Assembly: GCA_037039685.1 (NCBI GenBank)
Contig: JAWNGF010000002.1
Span: forward strand, 1,860,001 to 1,924,000
Direction of reading: 5' to 3'
DNA: 64,000 nucleotides
Source of the DNA: Ceratobasidium sp. AG-K
Lineage: Eukaryota > Basidiomycota > Agaricomycetes > Cantharellales > Ceratobasidiaceae
How positions within the stretch are numbered: position 1 is the stretch's first letter; each line of letters begins with the position of its first letter. Shown here piece after piece: positions 20,849-33,514 of the stretch. Below the pieces are notes generated by a model that saw nothing but the letters and a program-made list of their open reading frames with translations, had not been told where the DNA came from and did not search any database. The position numbers and the translations under genes were made by a program.

Positions 20849-21333
20849 TGTCATGAGCCATGTTCCTGACAATGGATTATGTGTTGGCCTTTGGTCTCTA
20901 ATGTGCTATTCTCCCTCTTTGTTGTGCTTATCTTCTGCTGTGTACTTTCTTTAGTTCTTGCTGCTTTGTTTGGAGTTCCCTCACTTAGTTGTTTGCACAC
21001 ATGGCTGAGTGCATGTTGCCTCTGTTCTCTGACTTTCCCATGCTGCTGCACTGAGATCTTGATGTGGTAAACCTACATTGTCTTCTGATGTTCTCAGCTT
21101 GCTCCTTTAGTGCTTGTTATGCTTTCCCCATGTAGATAGTGATTCATGCTTTGCTTGCTCTAAAAGATGCAAGGGAAATTGTCTTGGCACCTCAAGAACA
21201 ATTTACCTTGTTGTTTACCCACCCTACTTTGCCCTGAGGAGGCTATTGACATCTTTTGGAGCCTCTCAGTGATTTTCAGGCCTAAGAGCAGCTCATTAGT
21301 CTCAAACAACCCTTCTCCAAGCAGGTTGTGACA
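20849..21333 (+). repeat. 5' LTR of element M (family-B variant, 485 bp)
   Basis: TGTCATGAGCC ... GGTTGTGACA. R-start AAGAACAATTTAC at 21194-21206, complementary to 21336-21348 just after the LTR. Inserted in the integrase of element C (left flank GATAG). Confidence 0.88.
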
Positions 21334-23072
21334 TTGTAAATTGTTCTTACTTGGCTGTAACCATCCACATCACCCCAAACTGGCTTTCTATCTCCCTCAT
21401 CAGCTGCACATCATCCAAGCCATCAATAGGCACATGCCTAAGCCCATCCTCAGTCAGCATGTCAGCCCCATTCTCAACCCCATCCTTGCCAAGCATGTCA
21501 TCTTCTTCAGCCACCTCCATGGAGTGCAAATCAGCAACAGGGCAATTGGTTTGCACCTGAGGAATGAGGGAAAACTCTCCAGTTCCAGGCATGAAGCACT
21601 CTCACTGCCCAGGAAGGAAAAGCACCTCATTAGGTAGGCACCTGTCCATGGACAAAGATTGGACACAACTAGGTTGCATCTGCAGCACAATTTACAACCA
21701 ATCAATTGAATAACTGATCAAGATCTCCCATATGGTGGAGAATTACATGCAAACACTTTTTAAACAAAGCCAGGTGCTGGAAGACACCCTATAGGCACAC
21801 ATAGAACATGAGGTCAATTGGGCTGTCAACCAGGCAATCAGACAGAAGCCCCAAAGCCAACAATGCCCCCCAGGACAGGAGGGATTTCCTGCATCTCAGT
21901 GGAGGACACCCCCAGGTGCTCTCAGGCAGTGGGAGCTCCACTATGCACAATTACCAAGTCCCCATTCATTTGGGTCAGAAGATCCCTGAGAAAGCAACCC
22001 TCATTTCCCAACCATCAAAAGTGAATCACCTGCAGCTTTGCAAGTGTCTGGATTCCTGTCTTCCTCCACCATCCGCTTTGTGAACACACAAAGCAACCCT
22101 GAACCCTCTGCCATTCATATTGGAGAGCAAAAGGGAAAGAATAACGCTCAGGAGGTCAACAATCAATTAATCTGCTCCCTTGGCTCCTATGGGGAGACCC
22201 CATATCCTGATCCCACTCCAGACCCACATTAGCCACGTTTCCCAGCCATGAGACACTCTCCAGAAGCCCAGGAGAGGCATGAGGCCATGGAAATGATGGG
22301 AAAGGCTCTGCGGTGCTCTGTATTTGCTCCTGTGAGCACTTTGATCCAAGGATTAAGCCAGACGCCTGGTGCTTTAATTCCCAAATCCAAGATCCCCATC
22401 CATGAGAGGTGTGATGGCAAGAAGGGCCCTGGAGTGAAATCATTTATGCTGGAATGCAAGGCACATTTCCTTGCCAACCAGTCTTCCTTTTCTTCTGATT
22501 GTTCCAAGCTCACCTGTGTTCTCATGAACCTAAAAGATGGTCAGACTTGTCTCTGGGGTCAATTCTACCTCACCAAACTTGTCAATAGCAATGCCAAACA
22601 TCTCCTGGCCAGCTGGACCACTTTTGACTTGGGATTTATCTCTCAATGGTTGGATCCTGCAGCAAAGCAAGTTGCAGATTGCCATATCCACTGTCTGACT
22701 CAAATCCACTTGGCTAGGGACTATATCACCAACTTCTGCATCATCATGAGGAACCTAGAGTGGCAGGATGAGGCCCTGATGGTCCCATTCCACTGAGGAC
22801 TGAAACCAGAAGTCCGCCAGAAGCTGATGGAGTTCACCATCACTCAAAACATCACAACCCTGGATCAGCTCATCTCCACTGCTTGTTTAATTGACAATAT
22901 GCTGTTTGAAGCTTGCTGCACCTCAGGGATAATCCCCACCACTTCTAGACTCACACAGGGCAAGTCTGCTGGCTTTGCTACCCAGGAAATCAAGTACAAG
23001 CATTGCACTGCTGGGCAATGCACCAAATGTGGTGGAAATCACAAGTTTAAAGACTGCAAAGCTGGATGGCAT
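21334..23072 (+). pseudogene. Gag, element M (family B)
   Basis: Self-priming site 21336-21348, then a decayed N-terminal region like B 8400-9080 (several frames, stops). From 22038 the gag body is readable: STIRFVNTQSNPE, frame stop at 22232, 22248-22796 (SFMLECKAHFLANQ, REYITNF-like), TGA near 22794, 22827-23065 with the zinc knuckle CTKCGGNHKFKDC. The M frame across LFEACC shows that B has a one-base insertion there. Coding stops where unrelated sequence begins at about 23073; no pol follows. Confidence 0.85.
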
Positions 23073-25315
23073 TGTTATGGATCCTGACTTCCATTGGTAT
23101 CTATACCTAGTCTAAACTCACCATACCCAAGGATTGGAAAATGTATGAAATATGTCTTGTTTTGTATTGTCTGTAGCAAATGTGTTTCGACTTGCATTGT
23201 ATATACAAGAAAGCAAATCGATACTTCTGATGCCTCTCTATCAGTTGTGACCTTCAGCAACTTGAACAATTTAGAATTCATTAAGTTACAAATTGTTTAA
23301 CATCAATCAATTTGTCCCTTCGTGAGATACAGGTATTTCTAGTATATTGTCTGACTTGCCTGACCAATCAACTTGATTTCTCTTGCGCTCACTAACGCAC
23401 AGCTTTACACATGTATTGGCGGAGTTCTATGTATTTCTGTACAGTGGCTTTGGAGATATTCTCTCATCAGTGTTCAAATATCATTAGCCACATGATCCAT
23501 ACTTTGAACACAGCATATCTCCCCAACCACTGCATGAAATTCCACAATCAGACTTGCATGGGAGTCGCACTGCCTTGCATTATTTTAGCAGATAGTTTTT
23601 ATTTAGTAGTCTGCATGTTCTGGAAAGCTCTTTCAGAATGGTCACATGCATAGCCTCACTATGTATGGAGTTTGTACCTTCAATATGTACTTTGAGCAGC
23701 ACTGCATGATCTAACTATAGCTACAGAGCTATTCTTAGGCTACTCCACACTATCTAGTGGCCTGGAAATTCCAGTTAGAATATGTACACTTGAGTATTCA
23801 TGCCTGTGCACTTTAAGATATATAAACTGGCCTCTGGGAGCCTCCAGAGATCACCTCTCAATTTACTTTCAATACATCTTTACAAAGTTTATCACTTGTG
23901 CAACAGCTTTACAGCTTATTCTAAGACCTAAAGCAGTTCTCCCAATAACACTCCTTAATTGTTGAGTTTAACTCCATTTAAGTTGCAGTTGAGGTTGAGA
24001 TAACTTTAAGAGTTCTACAGTAAGCACTAAGCACTGCACAACAGATACTTGTGTGAAGAGAAGTATATTAAGTATTAACTTGATTCTAGCAATCAGGGGG
24101 GATATCTTAAATACAACTTATAGGGAACCTTGCCTTGCAGCATTGCTCAAACAATTGTAGCTTAAGTGTACCTCTACAGTTAAGAAAGATATATTGTCTT
24201 TAGTAACAAATACTGTTAGTAACAGCATATTAGTGCCCTCTGAGGATCTAGTAAAGTTCACTTTACCCTCTGGCTCCATAAAGTTGTGATACAGACAAAG
24301 TATATTCTATACTTTAGGATATATTTACACTGAACCAGAACAGATACCAAGAGTAAGTCGCATTTAATTTTGTATTTACATTTTATTGACTCTTGGGTAG
24401 CTGACAGAGCAGGCCAAAGCAACTCCAAGCACACCATCAACTCTGACCCAATGGGCAATCAAGCTGAGCCTAACAAAGACAAGAACAAGGAGTTGGTCAT
24501 CTGCATTAAGTCAGTTGTCAAACAAATCCAGTAAGTTCCCAGCCAGCTTCCTCACAAGCCACCGCAACAACTTTGATTTAGCGCAGGACAGCAAGCTATC
24601 TGCCCCAAATGGCTCAAGCGGTCTTGCTTGAGGCCCCCTCAATTGCTTTGTCCCCAAGCTCATTTTGTTTCTTATTTGCTGTCTGGTAGGTTTTGATTCC
24701 TAGGTTGTTATCATGTTCAAACTGAATTTCCTTCAATTCTAGGGCCTTTTTCAGTTTCTGTGTAGGTTTATTTGCATGTATTTGCTCTGCCCAGACAATC
24801 TGTGACAGCCTCCCAGACCAAGCACATTCATCCCTGGATTCCCATTGGCACTCCCCAGAGTGCTCCTGTTTTTAGTTCCTGTTTGTATAGCTTTGATTTT
24901 ACTCTCCTTGCCTTTCCTTTGGACTTCCTCTGATTTCCTTTTGGATCCCCTTGCATTACCCTCAGACTTGCCCTGCAATGTACTCCCAACTGCCTGTTCA
25001 GACCTGTCATTTGAACAATTAGTGTGTGATAACATTGTTAATTGTATTATAACATTTGTTCACTTATCCAAGCAAGAGTTGAGGACAATCTGATGGAAAC
25101 AGGTGGTCAGTGAAATGACATGAGGAAGAAAACTCAAGGCAGTCCGGACCCCCAGACCATCCAAGGGTCCGGAATTTGCTGACAGTCCAGAACTAAAGTC
25201 CCTATCGCCATCCTAGTACATTGAGCTGGACCTTACTCTTGGAAGGTCTGGAAATCAGGCGCGGATTTTCTCCTTCCAAATTGTCAGGAAGTGGGGGTCC
25301 ACAGGGACATTCCCA
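23073..25315. other. AT-rich noncoding DNA, possible Copia-type LTR at its left end
   Basis: Starts TGTTATGGATCC exactly where M gag ends, as an LTR insertion would. A TATA-like GATATATAAAC lies near 23817, and an ATG at 24451 opens a 28-codon basic peptide. No long ORF in any frame resembles a known protein. Near 25143-25173 a short hairpin (TCCGGACCC/GGGTCCGGA) is seen. No second LTR was found, so the element type is a guess. Confidence 0.3.
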
Positions 25316-27224
25316 GGGGACCTATCTATCCTATGACTCCCAAGGAGTCCACTGGCCTCAAGCAGTACATCAATACTGAGCTTGATGCTGGGAAGATTAG
25401 GCCAAGCACCTCACCTGGAGCACTCCTGTTACATTGGTTCCCAAGGGACTTGATGACCTGAGATTGGGGACTGATTATCCTTGCCTCAACAACAACACCC
25501 CCAAGGACTGATACCCCCTACCACACCAAGAAGACCTTGTGGAGACACTCAAGCATGCCAAATCTTTACCAAGCTGGATCTGCACTCTGGATACAACAAT
25601 GTCTGCATCAAAGAAGGAGATGAGTGGAAAACTGCTTTCAGAAGGAAATATGGCTTGTTTGAGCACTTGGGTATGCCCTTTGGTCTTTGCAATGCTCCTG
25701 CTGCCCTCCAACACTTCATGAACAATATTTTCCATGACCTGCTGGACATCACTGTGATTGTTTACCTTGACAACATCCTGATCTTCTCAAATTCTGTCAC
25801 TATCCATGAGGAACATGTCAAAGAAGTGCATAAGTGACTCAGGGACAACCAGCTGTTCTGCAATCCTTCCAAATGCCACTTCTTTGTCACATCAGTCAAC
25901 TACATTGGTCTAGTAATCACCCCTGGGGGCATTGCCATGGAGAATGAGAAGGTTTGAGTGGTCCAAGAGTGGCCAATTCCACTCATTGTGTAACAAATTC
26001 AAGTGTTCCTGGGCTTTGCAAACTTCCATTGCTGTTTTGTTCCTGATTTTAGCCACTGAGCATGCCCTCAATCTCACCAAGAAAGAGGTTGCCTGGCAAT
26101 GCACTGAGGCTGAACAGTGCTCATTTGGTGCCATCAAAAAAGCACTTTGCATGGAACCCACTCTTGCACATCCCAATGAGATGCTGCCTTACTTCTTAGA
26201 AACAGCTGCTTCTGGAACTGCCCTCAGTGCTGTGTTGTCACAGAGACAGGAAGATGGTTGCTTGCACCCTGTCATCTTCTTGTCTGCAAGCTTCTCCCCT
26301 GCTGAGCTAAACTATGATACCTATGACAAGGTGCTACTGGGAATCATTTGGTCCTTTGAGCACTGGCGCATCTTCCTGGAAGGAACTGCGCACTTTATTT
26401 CAGTTTTAACTGATGGTAAAAACTCAGAGTACCAGAGAACAGCTAGGACATTCATTAGGGGTCATGTGCACTGGTACAAGCTTCTTGCAGTCTACAACTT
26501 TGTCATTGCTTACAGACCAGGGAAAAAATCCCAGAAACCAGATGCCTTGTCCAGGTGTACAGATTTCACACTGGAAGAACCCCTTCCTTAACTGATGCTC
26601 AAGGAGGACAACTTTACTGGCTTCTCTGCTATGATCAGTGCTTCCTTCCCAGAAAAACTCAAAGAGGTGCTTCTTGATGACCCTAGCCTTGATGCACTGG
26701 TATTGGCTGCATATGAAAGCTCAAAATTGCCACATTCCATAGCTCTGAAGTTCCAGGATTACACTCTAAGCAAAGGAGATTTGTTCTACCACAGCAGACT
26801 TGTTGTCCCAGATGAACCTGAGCTGAAACAGGAGTCACTATCCAATTTCAGTGATGCTCCAGCCACTGGTCACCAAGCACACACTAGAACACTGGAGCTG
26901 ATATCTAGGCACTACTAGTGGCCTGCAGTGAAGTTTCAAGTCAATCATTATATGGACTCATGTGAAATCTGCCAAAGGAGGAGAGGCACAGAATAGCATG
27001 CTCCATTGCAACCTCTTCCAATTCCAGCTGGCCCTTGGGAGGATATCTCCTATGATTTCATTGCCAAACCCCCCCAAGGGTAAGGGTTTTGAGAGCATCC
27101 TTGTTGTTGTTGACTGCTTATCCAAAATGGTGCATATCATCCCCCACAAAGAATCATCAATAGCAGAAGATGTGGCAGATCTCTTCCTCAAGAATATTTG
27201 GTGTCTCCATGGCAGTGCTAAGTA
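25316..27224 (+). pseudogene. Decayed family-B pol (RT-RNase H-integrase), element N
   Basis: Begins at the RT N-terminus (IYPMTPKES). RT core 25481-25837 with [10 protein letters not shown] and [10 protein letters not shown] (YLDN). RNase H 25932-26591, where the first catalytic Asp reads Ala (ETAASGTAL). Linker and integrase zinc region 26595-26918, then YDFIA-like core in shifted frames to about 27224. Protease, gag and 5' LTR are absent; the 3' side is cut by an LTR fragment. Confidence 0.85.
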
Positions 27225-27520
27225 ATTGGTACTTTGCTTAGATCTCCATGTCCTACATGCACTTCTTCTTCTGATGTTCTCACCTTGCGCCTTTTGTGCT
27301 TGCTGTGCTTTCCCCATGTAGATAGTGGTTATTGGCTTTGCTTGCTGTACAAGATGCAAGGGCAATTGTCTTTGAACCCCAAGAATGATTTACATTGTCA
27401 TTTACCTACTCTACTTCAGCCTGAGGTGGTTATCCAACATTGTTTGGAGCCTCTCAGTGATTCTTTGGCCTAAGAGCCACTCACTAGTCTCAACAACCCA
27501 TCTCTGACCAGGTTGTGACA
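27225..27520 (+). repeat. 3' part of a family-B LTR
   Basis: Begins mid-U3 (TTAGATCTCCATG) and ends GGTTGTGACA. Contains CCCCATGTAGATAG and CCCCAAGAATGATTTAC. Confidence 0.8.
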
Positions 27521-28694
27521 CAGGAGAACAGGACACTTTTAATGCACTGATCAGTAAGATTGCCAAAGATCCAGTTGTTGAACACCTGGTCCTGCAAAAC
27601 CTGGTTTTTGGAGAAAGACCCACTTGGTGTAGCCATGGGAACAATCCTATCTTCAGAACAGCCTTCCTCCACTGCAAAGAAACTAAGATACTCACAACCA
27701 GGAGAGGCTTGTTATCATTACTTGTAGAAACACTGGTACCTGCACTTTGAAAGGAACAATGGAGCCAATTATGGACCACACCTATCACATGGTCCTATCA
27801 TACTGTCATGCCTGACCAGTAGTAGTCTCTTGACAGCAAGTCCAAGGTGCCCCATTGTCTAGGGTGCCCAGCAGCAGGGTTATCATGGTGGCTTTCTAGG
27901 ACTGCTTTATGGATTTTGGATTTGTTAAGCATGTAAATGTGACCACAGCAGTATGCTCACCCATCCCTCAGCAACCATCCTTTAACTGGCATGTTGTTTT
28001 CCTGAGGTTCAAGGAGCTTTGAGACCAATTTACAATCATGCAGAGGGTCTCTTACCATGTCATTTATGTCTGCATCTGTTTGAATTACCAGAATAAACAG
28101 CTCTGGTTCAATGAGAGGTGGGGCTTCACCCCCCTCTGTAGCCCCCTCTTTTACCTCTTCCCTTTGTGACAGGATATCTGTGATAGATACCTACAATCAA
28201 TATCTGGCTTTCTCACCATGTGTGTGAGAATACCATAAAATGTGATTTGAGCATAGCCACCATAGGATAGAGTGTTGGAAAAACACTCAAGTCAGTGGAA
28301 TAATGATGTGGTCAACATATTGAAAGGTAGCTGGATTAAATATATGAGTTATGATATTGTCTCCAGATAGGCTTCATATGGCAACAGTGGAGTTATTCAT
28401 GTTCCAATTGATGGCACTTATCCAATCACATGATCTATCACTTGGCTTTTCCTTCACAGTTGGTCAACAACACAAGTCTGTGAAAATGGAACCAAATCAC
28501 TCCAAATAAAATTGTGGAGTGTGCAATACACTGTTAGCTTTCATTCACTTGTATTTACAAGACAATCAGTAGAGTGTTTCATGAGATACAATGCAAACCA
28601 TATGTTGCTTCAAGTTCTTACATGTATGAATAGTCTACATGAAACAGCTAGGACTCTTTGCCTTGGGGCAAACAAATAGTGATCCATAAGGGTT
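27521..28694. other. Unassigned sequence
   Basis: A stop-free stretch of about 70 codons (about 27525-27750, +) gives a protein I do not recognise. The rest (27800-28694) shows no usable ORF. TGTTGGAAAAAC at 28273 looks like an LTR start, without a recognisable partner. Confidence 0.25.
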
Positions 28695-29273
28695 GTTAGA
28701 CCCAAGAAATCTGCACAGATCCCAGGGATCTGCACCTCTTTGATTCCTGTCTCAGGTAATGGTCACATGTTTCATGCACCTACTGTACCAATGGTGTTGA
28801 CATATGTTTGGACACCTCTCCCCTGTATATAAGGGCCCTGGCCAGCCCCTGTAGATTAATTGATCCTCATTACCTTACACACCTAACCCACAAATCCATT
28901 GCCCCTATTGCACTGCACTTACCCTTTGCTCACTGTAAGCACCAATGCTTCAACCAGACACTTGGCTATTAAGAGAACAGTCCCCACAGATACAGGGTAA
29001 CTCTAATAGTAGAAACCACATAGCACTGCAGCATTGCTGACACAGTGGTTGAGTCAAGGCAGTAGTACATGCATATAGTTGGCACTAGCTTTGTCTAAGT
29101 GTTGTACACAGTAGATCTAACTGCACATCACTGAATAATTGATAATAACTCCTGATTATATTGCATTAACCTCTAAGGATACTCATCACAGTGTGATACA
29201 TACTTAAGCCTGGCTATAGCTCATAGTTAAGTAGTTTAAGTACTCTCTAGTGCATATACCCTGTGTTGCCATG
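28695..29273 (+). repeat. LTR-like segment, possibly Copia-type
   Basis: Begins TGTTAGACCC, has TATATAAGGGCC near 28828 and no ORF. Ends close to the solo LTR at 29274. No second copy or target duplication found. Confidence 0.35.
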
Positions 29274-29762
29274 TGTCACAAGCCTTGCTCCTGCCAATGG
29301 ACTATGTGTTGTGCTTCAGTGCTTTGTGTGCTGTTCTCCCTCTTTGTTGTGCTTATCCTCTGCCACATACTTTGTTTTGATTGTTGCCCCTTTGTGGTGA
29401 ATCCCCTTGCTTAGTTGTTTGCAAATGTGGCTGATCAGCATGTAGACTCTGTTATCTGATTCTCCCATATTGCTGCAGTTAGATCTCCATGTGCTTCATG
29501 TACTCCTTCCTCTGATAATCTGATCTTGCTCTTTCAATGCTTGTTGTGCTTTCCCCATCTAGATAGTGATTCTTGCTTTGCTTGCTATAAAAGATGCAAG
29601 GGAAATCGTCTTAGAACCCCAAGAACGATTTACCTTGTCATTTACCCACTCCACTTTGTCCTGAGGAGGTTATCCAACATCATTTGGAGCCTCTCATTGA
29701 TGCTAAAGCCTGAGAGCCACTCATCAATTCTCAAACAGCCCTTTCATGACAGGGTTGTGACA
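29274..29762 (+). mobile_element. Solo LTR (family-B variant, 489 bp)
   Basis: TGTCACAAGCC ... GGTTGTGACA flanked by the 5-bp duplication CCATG (29269-29273, 29763-29767). TATAAAA near 29586. Confidence 0.9.
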
Positions 29763-30400
29763 CCATGGACCAGTCCCTCAACCTCTCCTTCTCCTCTACA
29801 AAGTCCTGGTCCAATACCCATACATCTTCCACTTTCTCCTCCCATGCTGAGATATGGACTGGTTTCTCCTGCCACCAGTTTGCCTTCCACTCAAAACCCT
29901 CCCTTTGGTAGCACCCTTGTTCCGTCTTCCACTCTACCAGGTCCTGTTTGTAGTTTGCATTCCAGGCATTGCTCCATTTCGGCCTCAGAGTCTTGGCTCA
30001 GCCATTGTACCCAGGCACCCATTTGCTTGTGAAGGTGGCCTCCTGTCCCCATTTGACAACACCCAACATCTGGGTGGATGGGAGCACCTCTTCCAATATT
30101 TGCAAGCAGCACATCCTGGGCATCCAAAATTGACCTTGCACTGCAGTTGCGTGTGAATGGGCCACTTGTTTCCAACCCAGTGGAATTCCCCCACATCTGA
30201 TTGCAGCATGTCATTGGCAGCCCTGTACTGGAGTTGTCCTTGGCTTTGCTAAGACTGCCTAAATACAGGTAGTGGGCAGCTCCTGCATTGAGAATGCAGG
30301 TGGTCTGGAACACCAGCCTTGCAGGGACACAAGTGAGGTGCTTGGTAATGGTGGATCAACAGATGGTGGGCATGTTGGAGTGCAAAAGAGATTTAAAGCA
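29763..30400 (-). pseudogene. ORF3 type II, element K
   Basis: Reverse-strand remnant aligning with P 63229-63600. Shared signature D.GEF.WV..KWP followed by F.CPGC (P: F.CQGC), then WG.E....KWVPGY. Frames 30209-29985 and 30313-29891 together cover it, so at least one frameshift is present. It lies downstream of the chromodomain of the same element. Function unknown. Confidence 0.6.
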
Positions 30401-30699
30401 TAGATGTTTGGATGTGTAGAGCAGTAGTTGCAGGTTTTGCAGACAGTTTCAACCCCTTTCACCACTCCTGTTTGTATACCCTTCTGAAGTTTTGGGGTAC
30501 TGGTGCTTCAGCATGCTGTTTGATGAAATTCTGCATGACATCATTCAGGTGTGTGAACTCCTCTGCCTGTTGTTCTGTATTGTTGCTCAGCCTGTATCCC
30601 TTCCATCTAATTTTGTAGAAGAGTCTGTCCAAAGTTTCCTTCCAATCAACAATTTTTTGCACTTTGTATTCCTCCTTCCCACCTTCTGTAATAACTGGC

Positions 30700-31092
30700 T
30701 GTTCTGACTCAACAATTAGGTAGCAAAATTGGTAGTTGAGGAGCTCACTTGCAAATGTGCAAGAGCTTAAGGATGTGCAATTGTTTAGATAGATAGGTAG
30801 TGATTGGCAAGTCCTATGGAAAGGAGGTCAAGCTGTGTTGTTTACAGGCTTGCCCTCCAAGCTTATATTCATGAGTGTGCACTGCCCTGTATAAACAGAG
30901 GCAATGTGGGAAATCCTTATCTCTGTTGGATACATGATCCAATTCAATATGACTAGGTTTATCAGAAGCACCACAGATTGCCAAAGGAAAGACAAATACA
31001 TCACATGATCTGGACAAAACAATTGTGCCAAAAAAGGAAAGTGTTTTGGAAAAAAGATATAAAATCAGAATAAATGTTATGAGGTCATAACA
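30700..31092 (-). mobile_element. Solo LTR of the L family (393 bp)
   Basis: Plus-strand ends TGTTCTGAC and GTCATAACA; perfect duplication CTGGC at 30695-30699 and 31093-31097. Same family as 17010-17403. Confidence 0.95.
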
Positions 31093-31740
31093 CTGGCAGT
31101 GGTCAGGTTGATTCTGTTGGTTGTCTTTGTCCTCCTTGTAAGGGCTGAGGAGATCCATATGGAACACACAATGTTTCTTTATTGTATGGGGTAGGAGGAG
31201 CTTAAAGGCATGCGAGCCTATTGCTTTTTGTATTTTGAAAGGGCCATATTTCTTGATATCCAGTTTCTTGCTGGGATGTGCTGTTTTGATGTCTGTTCCA
31301 AGTAGCCACACAAGGTCTCCTTCCCTGAAGGTGATCTGGGGGTCAATTGTTTCCATGTGGTGCAGCTGCATGGCAGCCAGTGCTTCTTCCTGGATTATTT
31401 TCCATTTGTCCAAATTGTTGTTTTCTTCTGGCATATTGGTGTGTTCTACTGCAATGCTCCACAGTAGTCCCTTTCCATATAACATTTTGAACAGTGTTTT
31501 GCCTGTGATCCTGTGTTTATGATTATTGCAGTGGAAGTTGGAGCTAAGTACTAACTCCACCCAGTCATCCTGTTTGTAATTGACAAAGGTCCAAAGCAGA
31601 GCCTCAATCCATTGGCTGATGCATTCCATTATTACATCATTTTGGGGGTGATGCATGGTACTGAAGCTTGGCATTGTCCCAGTCTTCTTGTAGATTGCTT
31701 TTAGCAGCTTGCTGTTGAATGTTGGACCCCTGTCTGAGAC

Positions 31741-32168
31741 TGTCACAACCTTAGTCAAACCAGATGACGCTGAGGGTCAGTTAGGTGATGAGGATAATGG
31801 TTGGGACAACAACAAAGGTCAGGTGGGTTGTTCTTAGGCCTAAGCTAAGCAGTCACACAAGTGGATGGGGAAATCAACAAGTGAACAAGTCTTCTGGAGA
31901 CAAGACTTGCCTTGCTGGTATATAAGCTTACTACTGTGGCTGTGTACAATAGAGTGTAGCAACAAAAGAGGCAAAAGCGAGAGTCAGAGAGAAGTGAGGA
32001 GAGAACAAAGGAGAGCAGGTAAGTCTATGGAGACTAAGGAGCTAAGGGAACAGGCCTGGCAGGCATGTCCTGTGGTTGTGACTTACATAAAGGGTGCATA
32101 CTTGGGCATGGTGAGAAAAACAAGACCAAACTTAAGGCAAACAGGCAGAAACTGCACAGCTTGTGACA
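31741..32168 (-). mobile_element. Solo LTR of the F family (428 bp)
   Basis: Plus-strand ends TGTCACAACC and CTTGTGACA; same length as the F LTR 49833-50260. Flanks GAGAC and GAGAT form a target duplication with one mismatch. Splits the VSDRG motif region of K integrase. Confidence 0.88.
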
Positions 32169-32229
32169 GAGATGGTGCTGTTTGGCCAGCTGTGTAGCTT
32201 CCGGACATCTGCTAAAAAAAGATCTGCTA

Positions 32230-32740
32230 TGTTGCAACCCAACACTATGATGGTTGCCAACTGTAACAGTATGTGCACAAGTCAAGATTTAGAGAGACTT
32301 GGCACCTGAAGAGCTGTGAACTGTAGACAGTGAGCAGTGCTAAGGCCTGAGGATCCAAGGTAACCCTGAGGGAAACCCAGTGAGGGACTGTTTGTTGGGG
32401 AAAATGACAAGGCAAAACAATATGGGGATACCATGCTTGTTGTCAACTCATTATAGATTCAGAAAAGGTATCAGTCATACTCATGCCAAGAAATGAGTGA
32501 TACAATTCAACTAATCAGAGAGCTCTATGAGTCATGTCCTATAAAGGAACACAGCTTGCTAAGAAAGGAAGTTATAAGACAAAAGAGAAGAGAAGCAGCT
32601 TAAGGCTGTGTAAGAACAAAGAAAAGAAGAGACAAAGGAGATGTGCACAAAGGAAAACATAACAAAGGAGACACAAGGCAAGCAGACAGGAGTCTAATTC
32701 CATTGGAGGGGCCTTGGGTCACAACATTACCCCCCCTTAG
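32230..32740 (-). repeat. 3' LTR (497 bp) and polypurine tract of element G
   Basis: Plus-strand ends TGTTGCAACCC (32230) and GGGTCACAACA (32726). 32727-32740 (TTACCCCCCCTTAG) is the inverted polypurine tract. Contains the inverted signal GGCAAAACAATATGG resembling the R-start of other families. Inserted into K integrase. Confidence 0.8.
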
Positions 32741-32768
32741 GAGTGCATGTAGGGGACCTGAATGGCAA

Positions 32769-33019
32769 CTACTGCAATTTACAGTTGCCCACCATTTTTT
32801 CAAATGCCTCCCTATCCCCCTGGGACCAAATAGCCTCCTCCTCCTCTTCCAGGATCATGGGGTTCCCTACTGAGTCACCCACCTCTTCTTTTAAGTGGTG
32901 GGCACCTCCTTGCACCCCTCCTCCCAAGTGGGTTGGTCTTTGACCCAGACCCTGTCCTCTTCCACCATCCACTTCATTGGTGACCCTTCCCTTTCCACCC
33001 ATTGATCCAAGTTGGGACT
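32769..33019 (-). pseudogene. ORF3 type II C-terminus, element G
   Basis: Trp/acid-rich tail (PTWEEGCKE, then LEEEEEAIWS, EKMVGNCKLQ and stop at 32769), like the end of P ORF3 (ETWEEWE...). The rest of this ORF3 continues at 46327 beyond element E2, which inserted at GTTGT (33020-33024). Confidence 0.6.
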
Positions 33020-33024
33020 GTTGT

Positions 33025-33493
33025 TGTTGTGAGCCGGCCCTCTCTCCATAAGGCTTGTTCTGTGGCTTGCTTGTCTGTCCTTGTGTTTGTTGTTTTGTTT
33101 GTGTGTTGTTTGTCTTTTCCTGCGCTGCATTGCCACCTTCTTGTGGTTTTTCTGTTACATTGTGTAACACGGCTGTGCTTTGTACAAGTCATGACTGCCC
33201 GCGCAGCATGACTCACTTGGACACTCCTGACTGGCTTGTATATATGACTTGTGCAGCTGCGCCTTGTATGACTTGGTTGCTTCTCGAATATATATAGAGG
33301 ACCAACAAGCCTGGTATCCCCAGCTTGTTTTGTCTTGTCAAACATCTCCTTTGAGTGACACTTTGAACCACCCCTACCCTTAAGAGTCTACAGCCACTTA
33401 AGTGTGGTGCGTTTCAAGTGGTCTCTTAGGTCTTAGTGCTGTCCACTCTCCATTGCGGCTTGTCTTATAGCCACCAAGAAGAAGCTTACAACA
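33025..33493 (+). repeat. 5' LTR of E2
   Basis: TGTTGTGAGCC ... CTTACAACA. TATATATA at 33288-33297; inferred RNA start AGCTTGTTTTGT at 33322-33333. Confidence 0.93.
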
Positions 33494-33495
33494 TT

Positions 33496-33507
33496 ACAAA
33501 ACAAGCT
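33496..33507 (+). other. Self-priming site, E2
   Basis: ACAAAACAAGCT, perfect 12-nt complement of 33322-33333. Confidence 0.75.
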
Positions 33508-33514
33508 TCACACT

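Larger units (their letters stand above)
30459..32229 (-). pseudogene. Integrase and chromodomain, element K
   Basis: Right to left: integrase core start (ADLFLADV, KLHSWPNSTIS at about 32229-32170), interrupted by a solo LTR, then SDRGPTFNSKLL, FSTMHHPQND with the catalytic Glu kept (IMECISQW), GDLVWLLGTDIK, GPFKIQKAIGSHAF. A second solo LTR interrupts it, and the chromodomain follows (30662-30459, KIVDWKET...YKIRWKGY). The apparent start at 31758 and the apparent end at 30814 both lie inside the inserted LTRs and are artefacts. Closest to the E2/P family. Confidence 0.85.

Noticed and set aside
30814..31758. 314-codon reverse ORF in element K
   Set aside because: Its first codons lie in the F solo LTR and its last ~95 in the L solo LTR; only the middle is integrase. 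Not a real fused protein.
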